From Ascidiaceihabitans sp. (lineage in GTDB: Bacteria > Pseudomonadota > Alphaproteobacteria > Rhodobacterales > Rhodobacteraceae): a stretch of 17,164 bases of DNA. Location: the NCBI GenBank assembly GCA_023301665.1, contig JALZUL010000198.1, forward strand, positions 1 through 17,164, read 5' to 3'. The position numbers and the translations under genes are program-made. This document shows positions 6,918 to 15,066 of this stretch, one piece after another. Each line of letters begins with the position of its first letter. Position 1 is the stretch's first letter. The notes under the pieces were generated by a model. The model was not told where the DNA came from and searched no databases. It saw only the letters and a list, made by a program, of their open reading frames with translations.

Positions 6918-8428
6918 TGAGTCGTTTCCTTAATTTTGGCAGTTTGTGTCGCGAGTTCCATGATGTTTTCCTGAGTGGCGTCTGTGCGGTTTATAATTCC
7001 GGTCATACGCCCTTCGCACATGACAGCGATCCGATGTGAAAGACGCAGCACCTCAGGTAGTTCCGAAGAAATCACAATGATCGCACGGCCCTGTGCCGCC
7101 AAATCTTCAAGCAGCGCATAAATTTCCGATTTTGCACCGATATCGATTCCACGGGTTGGTTCATCGAAAATCAGAACATCGCAATCACGTAACAACCATT
7201 TCGCGATCACTACTTTTTGCTGATTACCACCAGACAAAAGGCGGACGTCCTGCCTGTCTGAAGGTGTACGTATCCCGAGCCGTTCAATATAGTCGGCAGC
7301 TGTTTTCTTCATGGCATTCTCATCAAGAATGCCGGCTTTGTTGGTAAACTTAGATAGGTTGGTCATCGCAATATTGGCGCGAACCGTCATATCGACCGCC
7401 AGTCCAAAATGTTTGCGGTCCTCGGACAAATATCCGACACCACAGGCCACAGCATCTGCAGGGCTACGCACATTCACCGATTGGCCAGCTATCAAAATTT
7501 CGCCGCTGTCGCGGGTATCAGCCCCAAAAATAAGGCGTGCTGTTTCGGTTCGGCCAGCCCCCATCAGGCCGGCAAATCCAAGGATCTCACCCTTGCGCAC
7601 ATCGAAACTAACGTTCTGAACATCCTTGCCACGAGTCAGATTACGAACCTCGAGAGCAACAGGGTTCTCGGCTGTGTTGGGAATGTCTGGTGTCTCTTGA
7701 GTAACTTCGCGGCCAACCATCAATTGAATGATTTTAGGCAGCGGTGTGTCTGCCGCATCGACAGTATCAATATATGCCCCATCACGAAGAACAGTTACAC
7801 GATCAGCAATCCGCTTAATTTCATCCATACGGTGGCTGATATAGACAATACCAACACCATCGGCCTTGAGCTTATCTACCAATGCAAACAATTCAGAGAT
7901 TTCGACGTCGTTTAAAGCTGCCGTAGGTTCGTCCATAATAAGAACACGCGGGTTATAAGACAGGGTTTTTGCGATCTCGATCAATTGTTGGCGCGCAATT
8001 GTCTGGGTGCTCACCTGTGTGCGCGGATCCATATCTAGATTGAGCGAAGCAAAGATCTCAGAGACTTTTTCATTCAGAGCCGCTTCATCCAACCGCCCAA
8101 AACGCCGACGCGGTTCTCGACCGATCAGTACATTCTGGGCCGCCGTCAGGTCGTTCATCAGACTAAGTTCCTGATGGATAATTCCTATACCAAGATCTTG
8201 CGCCGCACGGGGGCTGTCAGGTGCAACGGGCTTTCCATCGACAAGCATCTTGCCACCATCACGCGCGTAAATTCCCGACATGATTTTCATCAATGTCGAC
8301 TTACCGGCACCGTTCTCACCCATCAACGCGTGCACTTCACCTGCGCGCAGATCAAACTGCACTGACTTAAGCGCATGAACGCCGGGAAACCGTTTATCGA
8401 TCCCTTTCATCTCTACCAGAAAAGTCAT
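6914..8428 (-). CDS. ABC importer ATPase, tandem domains (RbsA-like, CUT2 family)
   Basis: A 504-residue sugar-import ATPase with two fused nucleotide-binding domains. Domain 1 has Walker A GENGAGKST (37-45), a Q-loop around QE at 86-87, a diverged signature (QTIARQQ instead of LSGGQ), Walker B LIMDEP (163-168) and switch His199. Domain 2 has the usual diverged P-loop GLMGAGRTE, an intact LSGGNQQK signature and Walker B LIFDEPTRGID. This asymmetry is normal for RbsA/XylG/MglA proteins. The ATG at 8428 is chosen because GGGAGGA lies about 10 bases upstream. An in-frame TTG at 8446 would sit inside that ribosome binding site. It follows the SDR gene by 31 bp in the same operon. Confidence 0.92.
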   Translation of the reverse strand: MTFLVEMKGIDKRFPGVHALKSVQFDLRAGEVHALMGENGAGKSTLMKIMSGIYARDGGKMLVDGKPVAPDSPRAAQDLGIGIIHQELSLMNDLTAAQNVLIGREPRRRFGRLDEAALNEKVSEIFASLNLDMDPRTQVSTQTIARQQLIEIAKTLSYNPRVLIMDEPTAALNDVEISELFALVDKLKADGVGIVYISHRMDEIKRIADRVTVLRDGAYIDTVDAADTPLPKIIQLMVGREVTQETPDIPNTAENPVALEVRNLTRGKDVQNVSFDVRKGEILGFAGLMGAGRTETARLIFGADTRDSGEILIAGQSVNVRSPADAVACGVGYLSEDRKHFGLAVDMTVRANIAMTNLSKFTNKAGILDENAMKKTAADYIERLGIRTPSDRQDVRLLSGGNQQKVVIAKWLLRDCDVLIFDEPTRGIDIGAKSEIYALLEDLAAQGRAIIVISSELPEVLRLSHRIAVMCEGRMTGIINRTDATQENIMELATQTAKIKETTQ

Positions 8429-8459
8429 GCGTTGAAGTCCTCCCAAACCAAATGACGCA

Positions 8460-9206
8460 TTAAATTGTCACCCCACCATCGACCAAAAACGTTTGACCAG
8501 TCACAAAACGAGAAGCATCAGACAGCAAGTGCAAGATCGTTGGTGTTAGATCGTCAACGTCGGCCAAGCGCCCCATCGGTTGACGAGCGATAAAATCCCT
8601 TTTCGCCTGAATAGGGTCTGCGGCGGCATTAATCCGGCCTTGCAAGGACGGGGTATCAACAGTGCCAGGACACAGAGCATTACAGCGCACGTTCTGCTGT
8701 ACAAAGTCGGCAGCAATTGCTTTGGTCAAACCAATAACCGCAGCTTTTGTTGCCCCATACGCAGTACGTTGAACGAACCCTTTTTCCGAAGAGGCCATCG
8801 AAGACATATTCAAAATCGAAGCGCTTCCAGTCTTTTCGGACTGGCGCAACAAACCGGGCAAAAACGCACGACACATCTGCATCATCGAAGTCACATTCAG
8901 GCTTAATGCAAACTCCCAATCCGCATCTGTCAGGTCCAAGATTGTACCATGATGAACAACGCCCGCGCAGTTAAAAAGGCCATCAAGGTCCGGAAGAGAC
9001 GCGGCCAAAGAAGCGATAACGTCGGAGTCCGTCACGTCCAATTGACGAACCTCGATACCTTCAATACCTTGGTGTTTTTCTAGCAATTGCAAACTCAGAT
9101 CGGTCGCAATCACTTTGGCACCCGCTTGGGCACAAGCAACAGCACTGGCGGCACCCATTCCTTGACCGGCAGCAGTAATCAGGATTGTTTTGCCTTTTAG
9201 AGTCAT
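8460..9206 (-). CDS. SDR dehydrogenase, probable 2-keto-3-deoxy-L-fuconate 4-dehydrogenase (module 2)
   Basis: A 248-residue short-chain dehydrogenase. It has TAAGQGMG (11-18), Asp36 favouring NAD+, NCAG (79-82), catalytic Ser136, Tyr150 and Lys154, and the BDH2-group Arg147. PGTVDTPS follows the active site, as in LRA5-like and fuconate-pathway enzymes. Its place between the UxaA-type dehydratase and the importer, with an FAH hydrolase in the same operon, fits oxidation of 2-keto-3-deoxy-L-fuconate to the 2,4-diketo acid. The start is ATG 9206, with GAGGAA about 7 bases upstream. An in-frame extension to 9245 would overlap the dehydratase gene and adds non-homologous residues, so it is rejected. 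An L-fucose dehydrogenase role is possible, since some SDRs of this group do that, but an AKR for that step is encoded in the divergent operon. Confidence 0.86.
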   Translation of the reverse strand: MTLKGKTILITAAGQGMGAASAVACAQAGAKVIATDLSLQLLEKHQGIEGIEVRQLDVTDSDVIASLAASLPDLDGLFNCAGVVHHGTILDLTDADWEFALSLNVTSMMQMCRAFLPGLLRQSEKTGSASILNMSSMASSEKGFVQRTAYGATKAAVIGLTKAIAADFVQQNVRCNALCPGTVDTPSLQGRINAAADPIQAKRDFIARQPMGRLADVDDLTPTILHLLSDASRFVTGQTFLVDGGVTI

Positions 9207-9220
9207 GAAGCGTTCCTCGA

Positions 9221-10744
9221 TCACATCACAGCGCCGATTTGCCATGGGACGAATTCGACCCCACCAAATCCGAGCTCTTCGCTTTTTGTTTGCTCGCCAG
9301 AGGCAATGCGGAGGAACATTTCGAACATGTCCTCGCCTTTTGCGGAAAGGCTGACTCCCTCGCTAATAATGTCACCGCAGTTGATATCCATGTCATCAGA
9401 CATACGCGCGTACATCTCAGAATTGGTGGCAACCTTGATGCAAGGGGTTGGCATATAGCCAGACACCGAACCACGCCCTGTCGTAAAGACAATCAAGTTT
9501 GCTCCAGAGGCAATTTGCCCTGTGACCGAACAAGGATCAAAACCCGGGCTATCCATAAATACAAAGCCTTTGGTGTCGATCTTTTCACCAAATTTATAGA
9601 CCCCGCTCAACGGTGCGGTTCCGCTTTTGGCAACAGCGCCGAGCGACTTTTCAAGGATCGTCGTCAAACCACCGCGCTTGTTGCCAGGGCTTGGGTTGTT
9701 GTCCATCTCACCGTCATTGCGAGCAGTGTAATCTTCCCACCAGCGAACACGTTCGATGAGCTTTTCACCCACTTCAGTCGACACCGCGCGACGGGTCAAC
9801 AGGTGTTCAGCGCCATATATTTCCGACGTTTCAGATAGAATTGTTGTACCACCATGACGGACAACGAGATCAGACGCTGCACCAAGGGCTGGGTTGGCCG
9901 TAATGCCTGAATAACCATCAGATCCGCCACATTGCATTCCGACCATTAACTCTGAAATTGGGGCCGGTTTGCGAGTCGCAACGTTAGCCAATTCGGCGAT
10001 TCCGCGTAATTCTTCTAAACCCTTTTCGATGGTCTTTCGCGTACCGCCCTCTTGCTGGATCGTCATGTAGCGCAAAGCGCCATCCGCTCGAATTGGGCGA
10101 CCGTCAACTAGGGCAGAAACCTGCATCACCTCACAACCAAGCCCGATCAATAGAATGCCGCCAAAATTTGGATGCTGAGCGTAACCACTTAAGGTGCGAA
10201 ATAATGTAGCATAACCTTCGTTATCACCTGACATCCCACAGCCTGTCCCATGAGTGATCGGAACGATCCCATCAATATTTGGGAAATCTTCGAGCATACC
10301 GCCTTTTTCAGCCGCTTCAGCGATGAACTTTGCCACAGAACCCGAACAGTTTACGGATGTTAAAATACCGAGATAGTTGCGTGTACCGACCCGCCCATCT
10401 GCGCGGTGATACCCATCAAAAGTGCGGTTCTGCTCCAAAGGCTGTAGCGGATCGTTCTCGCTTGCGAAATTATAATTTTGCGCGTGCTCACCCATACCAA
10501 GGTTTTGAACATGAACATGTTCGCCTGCAGCAATATCGCACGTTGCCTGCCCGATGATTTGTCCGTACCGAAGAACATTTTGCCCAGCCAAAATGGCCGT
10601 CACAGCAACCTTATGGCCCCGCTTAACCGACTGCCGCAGATCAAAATCCACGATATCGACTGCGTCTCCTACCGCAATATCAGCAAGGGCCACTGCGATG
10701 TTGTCGTTGGCATGCAACTTCAAAAGTCGATTTTGATGACTCAT
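9221..10744 (-). CDS. UxaA/GarD-family sugar-acid dehydratase, probable L-fuconate dehydratase
   Basis: A 507-residue protein of the altronate/galactarate dehydratase family. An N-terminal SAF domain (about residues 1-100) is fused to the large catalytic region. Family blocks visible are GYHRADGRVGTRNY (start of the core), HGTGCGMSG, GLGCE, MQCGGSDGYSG and SETSEIYGAEHLL; their Cys and His residues are candidates for iron binding. The family removes water from aldonates or aldarates to give 2-keto-3-deoxy acids. No enolase-superfamily fuconate dehydratase is present, so this gene is the only dehydratase for the pathway. A UxaA-type enzyme also fills this position in the Campylobacter jejuni fucose locus, where it is split in two. 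First gene of the operon; the start at 10744 has GAGGG 4-5 bases upstream, and the stop lies 14 bp before the SDR start. Altronate or another aldonate as substrate cannot be excluded. Confidence 0.85.
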   Translation of the reverse strand: MSHQNRLLKLHANDNIAVALADIAVGDAVDIVDFDLRQSVKRGHKVAVTAILAGQNVLRYGQIIGQATCDIAAGEHVHVQNLGMGEHAQNYNFASENDPLQPLEQNRTFDGYHRADGRVGTRNYLGILTSVNCSGSVAKFIAEAAEKGGMLEDFPNIDGIVPITHGTGCGMSGDNEGYATLFRTLSGYAQHPNFGGILLIGLGCEVMQVSALVDGRPIRADGALRYMTIQQEGGTRKTIEKGLEELRGIAELANVATRKPAPISELMVGMQCGGSDGYSGITANPALGAASDLVVRHGGTTILSETSEIYGAEHLLTRRAVSTEVGEKLIERVRWWEDYTARNDGEMDNNPSPGNKRGGLTTILEKSLGAVAKSGTAPLSGVYKFGEKIDTKGFVFMDSPGFDPCSVTGQIASGANLIVFTTGRGSVSGYMPTPCIKVATNSEMYARMSDDMDINCGDIISEGVSLSAKGEDMFEMFLRIASGEQTKSEELGFGGVEFVPWQIGAVM

Positions 10745-10790
10745 TTCACCCTCTTCTCTGGTCGCTCGCTGACCTGCTTGCTAAAATGAA

Positions 10791-10819
10791 GTGTTAGCTT
10801 GACTTGCAACACCTGTCAA
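10791..10819 (-). promoter_or_regulatory. Putative sigma-70 promoter for the dehydratase-importer operon
   Basis: On the minus strand TTGACA (10819-10814) is followed after 17 bases by TAACAC (10796-10791). The -35 is consensus and the -10 matches at three of six positions. A start near 10784 would give a leader of about 40 bases before the ATG at 10744. Confidence 0.5.
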
Positions 10820-10826
10820 CTAACAT
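10799..10826 (+). promoter_or_regulatory. Putative sigma-70 promoter for the regulator-AKR-FucU-lactonase operon
   Basis: TTGACT (10799-10804), a 16-base spacer, then TAACAT (10821-10826). It faces and overlaps the minus-strand promoter almost completely. The implied leader before the GntR ATG at 10848 is only about 15 bases, just enough for the AAAAGGG ribosome binding site. Confidence 0.45.
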
Positions 10827-10835
10827 GTCAGTTGA
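10816..10835. promoter_or_regulatory. Inverted-repeat operator candidate for the adjacent GntR regulator
   Basis: TCAACT and AGTTGA arms flank an 8-bp spacer. The site covers the -35 of the minus-strand promoter and the -10 of the plus-strand promoter, so one bound dimer could block both. A direct repeat of TGTCA (10814-10818 and 10826-10830) lies in the same place. Assignment to the GntR protein encoded 13 bp away is inference. Confidence 0.45.
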
Positions 10836-10847
10836 AAAGGGCCACAA

Positions 10848-11546
10848 ATGTACGACCATAAATTCAAATTAGATATTGAAGGCCACGAAGGCCCTCTTGG
10901 CCAACGGGTATATACCGCGTTGCGCAACAGCATTCTTGATATGTCTTTTGACCCTGGGATGGTTTTGCGAAAAGGCGCTTTATGCGAACAGTTAGGCGTT
11001 TCGAGATCACCCGTGTCAGAAGCTTTGGGCAAGCTTTCCTCCGAAGGGCTCGTCGATATCATTCCACAATCAGCGACCAGAGTATCTCAACTGTCGTCAT
11101 CAGAGCTGCGCGAAGAGAGCTTTCTTCGTGAAGCCGTCGAGGTCGCAGCAGTCACCAAAGTGGCCCAAGAACGAAGCGATGACCAATTGTTGAAACTGTC
11201 ACGCAATCTGCGCCTGCAAAGCCTGTTGATCGATGACAAAGATTACCAAGGTTTTTTTGAAGCAGACGTAGAATTTCATGAGCTTATCCTTGGCTTTACA
11301 GGTTTCCCAAAAGTGGTCGCCGCAGCCGGCCAAATGTCACTTCAGTTACGACGCGCCCGTTTACTTTTGTTGCCAGAGGAAGGCCGCCCAGAAGAAGCCC
11401 TCGCAGAACACCAACGCATTTTCGACGCTATCAAAGCTCAAGATAGCGAAGAAGCGCGCCGCTTTATGTCGTTACATTTGCGCCAACTCATCGATCGAAT
11501 AACCCCACTAGAAAGCCAGTATCCGGGATATTTCCGTACGGCCTGA
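10848..11546 (+). CDS. GntR-family transcriptional regulator, FadR/FCD subfamily
   Basis: A 232-residue regulator. Residues about 16-80 are a GntR winged helix-turn-helix (VYTALRNSIL... ALCEQLGVSRSPVSEALGKLSSEGLV). Residues about 87-218 are an all-helical FCD ligand-binding domain. The FCD metal-site residues are present: Asp140 and His144 in DVEFHELIL, His188 in LAEHQ, and His210 in SLHLRQ. Proteins of this subfamily usually repress sugar-acid or carboxylate catabolic operons and release DNA on binding the pathway acid; here a likely ligand is L-fuconate or the 2-keto-3-deoxy acid. It is the first gene of the plus-strand operon and lies next to the shared divergent control region, consistent with autoregulation. 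Fourteen bases or fewer separate it from the AKR gene. Confidence 0.9.
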   Translation: MYDHKFKLDIEGHEGPLGQRVYTALRNSILDMSFDPGMVLRKGALCEQLGVSRSPVSEALGKLSSEGLVDIIPQSATRVSQLSSSELREESFLREAVEVAAVTKVAQERSDDQLLKLSRNLRLQSLLIDDKDYQGFFEADVEFHELILGFTGFPKVVAAAGQMSLQLRRARLLLLPEEGRPEEALAEHQRIFDAIKAQDSEEARRFMSLHLRQLIDRITPLESQYPGYFRTA

Positions 11547-11559
11547 CATAGGTAACTCA

Positions 11560-12609
11560 ATGAAACTCACACAAACGCGTCTTTTAAATCAACGGACCTC
11601 AAAGCCCTTACAACTGACACAACTGGGTTTCGGTACAGCTCCACTAGGCAACTTATATCGAAAAGTGGCTGACTCTGATGCACAGGCGACACTGCGTGCG
11701 GCTTGGGATGCCGGAATCCGATATTTTGATACGGCCCCGCAATATGGTTTGGGGCGCGCGGAGCAACGTGTGGGGACAGCATTACCCAATTTTGATATTT
11801 CCGAATTGACGCTCTCAACCAAAGTTGGGCGTCTGCTTCTAGACTGCGAGCCCGAAGAGGTCACGCCCGAAGCATTTGTTGATGTTCCACAAAAACGTAT
11901 CGTGTTTGATTACACCTACGACGGTATCATGAAAAGCTTCGCGCAAAGCACCAAGCGCCTTGGCACAGATCAAATCGATATCTTGATGCTACATGACATT
12001 GATGCTGGTACGCATGGCCAGCAAGGTGAGGAAAAATACCTTCACCAACTCTTTTCTGGTGGTGGATATCGCGCACTGACTGAACTGAAAGATAACGAAC
12101 AAATTACCGCAATCGGTGCAGGCGTAAACACGTGGGAAATTTGTGAGAAACTGCTGCATGAGGCTGACTTTGACACCTTTTTGTTAGCGGGCCGCTACAC
12201 CTTGCTGGAACAGGAACCCCTTGAGAGCTTCCTCCCACTTTGCATCGCACGCGACGTTGGAATCATCCTTGGCGGCCCATACAATTCCGGCATCCTAGCC
12301 ACCGGCGCAGTCGAAGGTGCCAGATATAACTACGAACCTGCGCCGGCCGATATCATGGACCGCGTCGCAAAAATCACGAGAGTTTGCGATGCACATGACA
12401 CCCCGTTAATTGCCGCGGCCCTTCAATTCCCACTCGCACATTCGGCCATTAAAACCGTCATTCCCGGTGCCTCGAACCCACAAGAAATCCAACAAAACGT
12501 AACAATATTTAAGCAACAAATCCCTACTGCTTTATGGGCAGATCTGAAGTCAGAAAAATTAATCGCTCCAGATACCCCCACCCCAGAGGAGACCCCAAAT
12601 GCTACGTAA
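11560..12609 (+). CDS. Aldo-keto reductase, L-fucose dehydrogenase type (D-threo-aldose 1-dehydrogenase)
   Basis: A 349-residue AKR barrel protein. The catalytic tetrad is complete: Asp57 and Tyr62 in DTAPQYG, Lys88 in STKVG, His145 in MLHDID. The opening LGFGTAPLGNLY and the GRLLL... FDYTYDGIMKSF segments resemble bacterial D-threo-aldose/L-fucose dehydrogenases rather than general reductases. These oxidise L-fucose at C1 with NAD(P)+ to the lactone. The next two genes encode a fucose mutarotase and a lactonase, exactly the neighbours expected. The start at 11560 has a weak AGGT site. The 3' end overlaps the mutarotase gene by 11 bases in another frame. L-galactose or D-arabinose, which share the stereochemistry, are likely side substrates of the family. 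Confidence 0.87.
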   Translation: MKLTQTRLLNQRTSKPLQLTQLGFGTAPLGNLYRKVADSDAQATLRAAWDAGIRYFDTAPQYGLGRAEQRVGTALPNFDISELTLSTKVGRLLLDCEPEEVTPEAFVDVPQKRIVFDYTYDGIMKSFAQSTKRLGTDQIDILMLHDIDAGTHGQQGEEKYLHQLFSGGGYRALTELKDNEQITAIGAGVNTWEICEKLLHEADFDTFLLAGRYTLLEQEPLESFLPLCIARDVGIILGGPYNSGILATGAVEGARYNYEPAPADIMDRVAKITRVCDAHDTPLIAAALQFPLAHSAIKTVIPGASNPQEIQQNVTIFKQQIPTALWADLKSEKLIAPDTPTPEETPNAT

Positions 12610-13030
12610 TATTCCTGCTATTTTGTCCCCCGATTTATTGCACAGCTTAAGTGCAATGGGGCATGGAGACGAGATCGTGATTGCCGATGCGAATTTCCCA
12701 GGCACAAGCGTAGGAAATCGCTGCTATCGCCTAGACGGGATTTTAGCGACTGATGTACTGCGCGCTATTTTAACGGTCATGCCGCTCGACTCTTTCGTCG
12801 CAGACCCAGCGATCGTGATGCAAGTCGTAGACGATCCAAACGCCGTGCCGCCCGTCGTCGAAGCCTTTCAAGAAATCATAAATGAAACCGCTGACACCCC
12901 TGCGCCCATCAAAAATCTAGAGCGGTTTAGTTTCTATGATCGCGCCAAAACCGCCTTTGCTGTTGTGCAGACCGGCGAAGGGCGCTTGTACGGAAATATT
13001 ATCCTCAAAAAGGGTGTGATAGCGCCGTGA
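12599..13030 (+). CDS. fucU: L-fucose mutarotase (RbsD/FucU family)
   Basis: A 143-residue protein close in length and motifs to E. coli FucU. It has MGHGDEIVIADANFP (residues 20-34) with catalytic His22 and Asp30, and a C-terminal FYDRAKTAFAVVQTGE... LYGNIIL block containing the conserved Tyr. FucU interconverts alpha and beta anomers of L-fucose in the cytoplasm; the FucU branch differs from RbsD by this C-terminal block. AGAGGA at 12585-12590 supports the ATG at 12599. It overlaps the AKR gene by 11 bases and the lactonase gene by 4, so the three are tightly coupled. This gene is the best single indicator that the locus handles L-fucose or a close analogue. Confidence 0.9.
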   Translation: MLRNIPAILSPDLLHSLSAMGHGDEIVIADANFPGTSVGNRCYRLDGILATDVLRAILTVMPLDSFVADPAIVMQVVDDPNAVPPVVEAFQEIINETADTPAPIKNLERFSFYDRAKTAFAVVQTGEGRLYGNIILKKGVIAP

Positions 13031-13848
13031 TAATCGATGCCCATCAACACTTCTGGAAGCTTAGCCGTGGTGATTACGACTGGTTAACCCCTTCGTTAGA
13101 GATGTTATACCGCGATTTCATGCCAAGAGATCTAGAAACGATTTTGAGACAACAAAGCGTCGATGGCACAATCCTTATTCAGGCGGCTCCATCGATTGCG
13201 GAAACTGAATTCCTACTGGATATCGCTGACAAGACACCGTTCGTTCTTGGCGTCGTTGGGTGGGTTGATTTCACCAGCCCAACGGCAGCTATGGATATCG
13301 CTAGCCTTGCCGTAAATCCGAAATTGGTGGGCCTTCGCCCGATGATCCAAGATATCGACGATATTGATTGGATGTTACGAGACGACCTAACCTCAACGTT
13401 CGAGGCCATGATAAATCACGGCTTGGTTTTCGACGCCCTTGTTTTGCCTAAACACCTAAGCCGTTTGAACACGCTCTTGTTGCGCCACCCTAGGCTCAAG
13501 GTCGTTATCGATCATGCTGCAAAACCGGACATCGCGAATGGTGATTTCGAGCGTTGGGCAATAGAGATGAGCACACTGGCGGAGATTGATGGTGTTCATT
13601 GCAAACTATCTGGCTTGTTAACCGAAGCAGGCAACGAATGGAGTGAAAGCGACCTAACGCCATTCGTTGAGCATCTGTTTAAAGTATTTGGCGCGGATCG
13701 GCTAATTTGGGGAAGCGATTGGCCTGTTTTGACATTGGCAGGCAGTTACGCGCAATGGCTCGCAATTGCGACCTCCTATACCAAGGATGAAGCCAACAGA
13801 AAGGCCATTTTTGGCGCGAATGCTGCGCGGTTTTACGGCGTAGATTAG
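13027..13848 (+). CDS. Amidohydrolase-family L-fuconolactonase candidate (COG3618)
   Basis: A 273-residue TIM-barrel amidohydrolase. The metal motif DAHQHFW places His6 and His8 at the N-terminus. His163 in IDHAAKP and Asp231 in IWGSDWPV complete the visible active-site set. LVGLRPMIQD and CKLSGLL are COG3618 hallmarks. Members of this group hydrolyse sugar lactones such as L-fucono-1,4-lactone and L-rhamnonolactone. The start is GTG at 13027, overlapping the FucU stop (GTGA). No later ATG keeps the HxH motif, so the GTG is needed. It is the last gene of the regulator operon and would give L-fuconate, the substrate for the UxaA-type dehydratase encoded divergently. Confidence 0.88.
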   Translation: MIIDAHQHFWKLSRGDYDWLTPSLEMLYRDFMPRDLETILRQQSVDGTILIQAAPSIAETEFLLDIADKTPFVLGVVGWVDFTSPTAAMDIASLAVNPKLVGLRPMIQDIDDIDWMLRDDLTSTFEAMINHGLVFDALVLPKHLSRLNTLLLRHPRLKVVIDHAAKPDIANGDFERWAIEMSTLAEIDGVHCKLSGLLTEAGNEWSESDLTPFVEHLFKVFGADRLIWGSDWPVLTLAGSYAQWLAIATSYTKDEANRKAIFGANAARFYGVD

Positions 13849-13984
13849 AGCGTACAGCACGCAAATAACCCCTCGTAGTCCATCCTGTATTGATTTCTAG
13901 CGGCATTTCGCAGATGTCAGGATAAACCCAATCACTTGGATCAAACGGCTCTCACCTTTGACCTTTGGTACAGGAAACTAGGAT

Positions 13985-15013
13985 ATGGAAATGCGCACAG
14001 CACTTGTCACTGGCTCTTCAGGCTTCATTGGATATTTCGTATGTCGGTCATTGTTAGAAGATGGCTTTAAGGTCATAGGCGTCGACTGTTTGAGCGATTA
14101 CTATGACGTCGGCCTAAAAGACAGCCGCCAGTCGTTGTTGACGGAATATGAAAATTTCTCGGTCACAAATGCAAAGATCGAAGAGCCGGATCTACTGATG
14201 GGTCTATTCGCGGAACACCAGCCAGAGGTTGTTGTTCATCTGGCCGCTCAAGCAGGTGTCCGGTATTCAATCGATAACCCACGCGCGTATCTCGAGAGCA
14301 ACTTGATTGGCACCTTCGAGCTATTGGAAGCCGCGCGTGCTTATCCACCAAAACACATGTTGCTGGCCTCAACCTCTTCGGCTTTTGGCGCAAACACAAA
14401 GATGCCATACGCGGAAACCCATAAAGCAGACCATCAAATGTCGTTTTATGCGGCGACCAAGAAATCAAACGAAAACATGGCGCATTCCTATGCGCATTTG
14501 TTTGACCTCCCAGTGACTATGTTCCGGTTTTTCACGGTTTACGGCCCATGGGGTCGTCCAGATATGGCGATCTTTAAGTTCACCAAAGCCATCATCGATG
14601 GTGATCCGATCGATGTTTATAACTACGGCGATATGAAGCGCGACTTTACCTATGTCGAAGACCTCGTTCATGCTATCCGTTTGTTAATCGAAACACCCCC
14701 TCAGCGCCCAACTGCTGATACTGAGACATCGCAAACACATGCAGGGGATAGCCTATCCCCAGTCGCGCCCTTCCGTGTGGTAAACATCGGAAATTCAGAG
14801 GCCGTTCAGCTAGATGCCTTTATTCAAGCCATTGAGACCGCAACGGGGAATGAGGCCATTCGAAACTTGATGCCCATTCAAGCCGGCGATGTTCCTGCTA
14901 CATGGGCAGATTCTCAGCTGCTCAACACCCTGACAGGATACAGCCCCAAAACCTCTGTTCCAGAAGGCGTTGCTAAATTCGTCGAATGGTATCGCGAATA
15001 TTATTCCGTTTAA
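13985..15013 (+). CDS. NAD-dependent epimerase, UDP-glucuronate 4-epimerase-like
   Basis: A 342-residue extended SDR. It has GSSGFIG (10-16), HLAAQAGVRYSI (85-96), SSAFGANTKMPYAE, catalytic Tyr155 and Lys159 in SFYAATKK, and TVYGPWGRPDMA. The DSLSPVAPFRVVNIGN block in the C-terminal half is typical of UDP-glucuronate 4-epimerases (CapI/LspL type), which make UDP-galacturonate for surface polysaccharide or lipopolysaccharide. The family's usual second-half Thr/Ser substitutions, such as LASTSSAF, are within normal variation. The start may be 13985 (AGGA at 13972-13975) or ATG 13991 (AGGA at 13980-13983); the latter gives the usual MRTALVTG start. No neighbour shares an obvious pathway with it, so it appears to be a stand-alone gene. 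Confidence 0.82.
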   Translation: MEMRTALVTGSSGFIGYFVCRSLLEDGFKVIGVDCLSDYYDVGLKDSRQSLLTEYENFSVTNAKIEEPDLLMGLFAEHQPEVVVHLAAQAGVRYSIDNPRAYLESNLIGTFELLEAARAYPPKHMLLASTSSAFGANTKMPYAETHKADHQMSFYAATKKSNENMAHSYAHLFDLPVTMFRFFTVYGPWGRPDMAIFKFTKAIIDGDPIDVYNYGDMKRDFTYVEDLVHAIRLLIETPPQRPTADTETSQTHAGDSLSPVAPFRVVNIGNSEAVQLDAFIQAIETATGNEAIRNLMPIQAGDVPATWADSQLLNTLTGYSPKTSVPEGVAKFVEWYREYYSV

Positions 15014-15026
15014 CATGGTCGATGAC

Positions 15027-15057
15027 GCCTGACCTTACATCGCAAGGTCAGGCTTTT
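15027..15057 (+). terminator. Intrinsic terminator of the epimerase gene
   Basis: Arms 15027-15036 and 15044-15053 (GCCTGACCTT/AAGGTCAGGC) form a perfect 10-bp stem with a 7-base loop. TTTT follows on the plus strand. On the minus strand there is no T-run, but the stem may still slow transcription of the convergent CoA-ligase gene, whose stop is 14 bases away. Confidence 0.85.
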
Positions 15058-15066
15058 GCATCAGTG

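Noticed and set aside
9207..9245. N-terminal extension of the second SDR to 9245
   Set aside because: The extra residues overlap the dehydratase gene and do not match the SDR family; ATG 9206 has its own GAGGAA site.
9239..9838. 199-codon plus-strand open frame
   Set aside because: Lies entirely antisense to the UxaA-family dehydratase gene; the translation is Cys/His/Arg-rich with no domain pattern.
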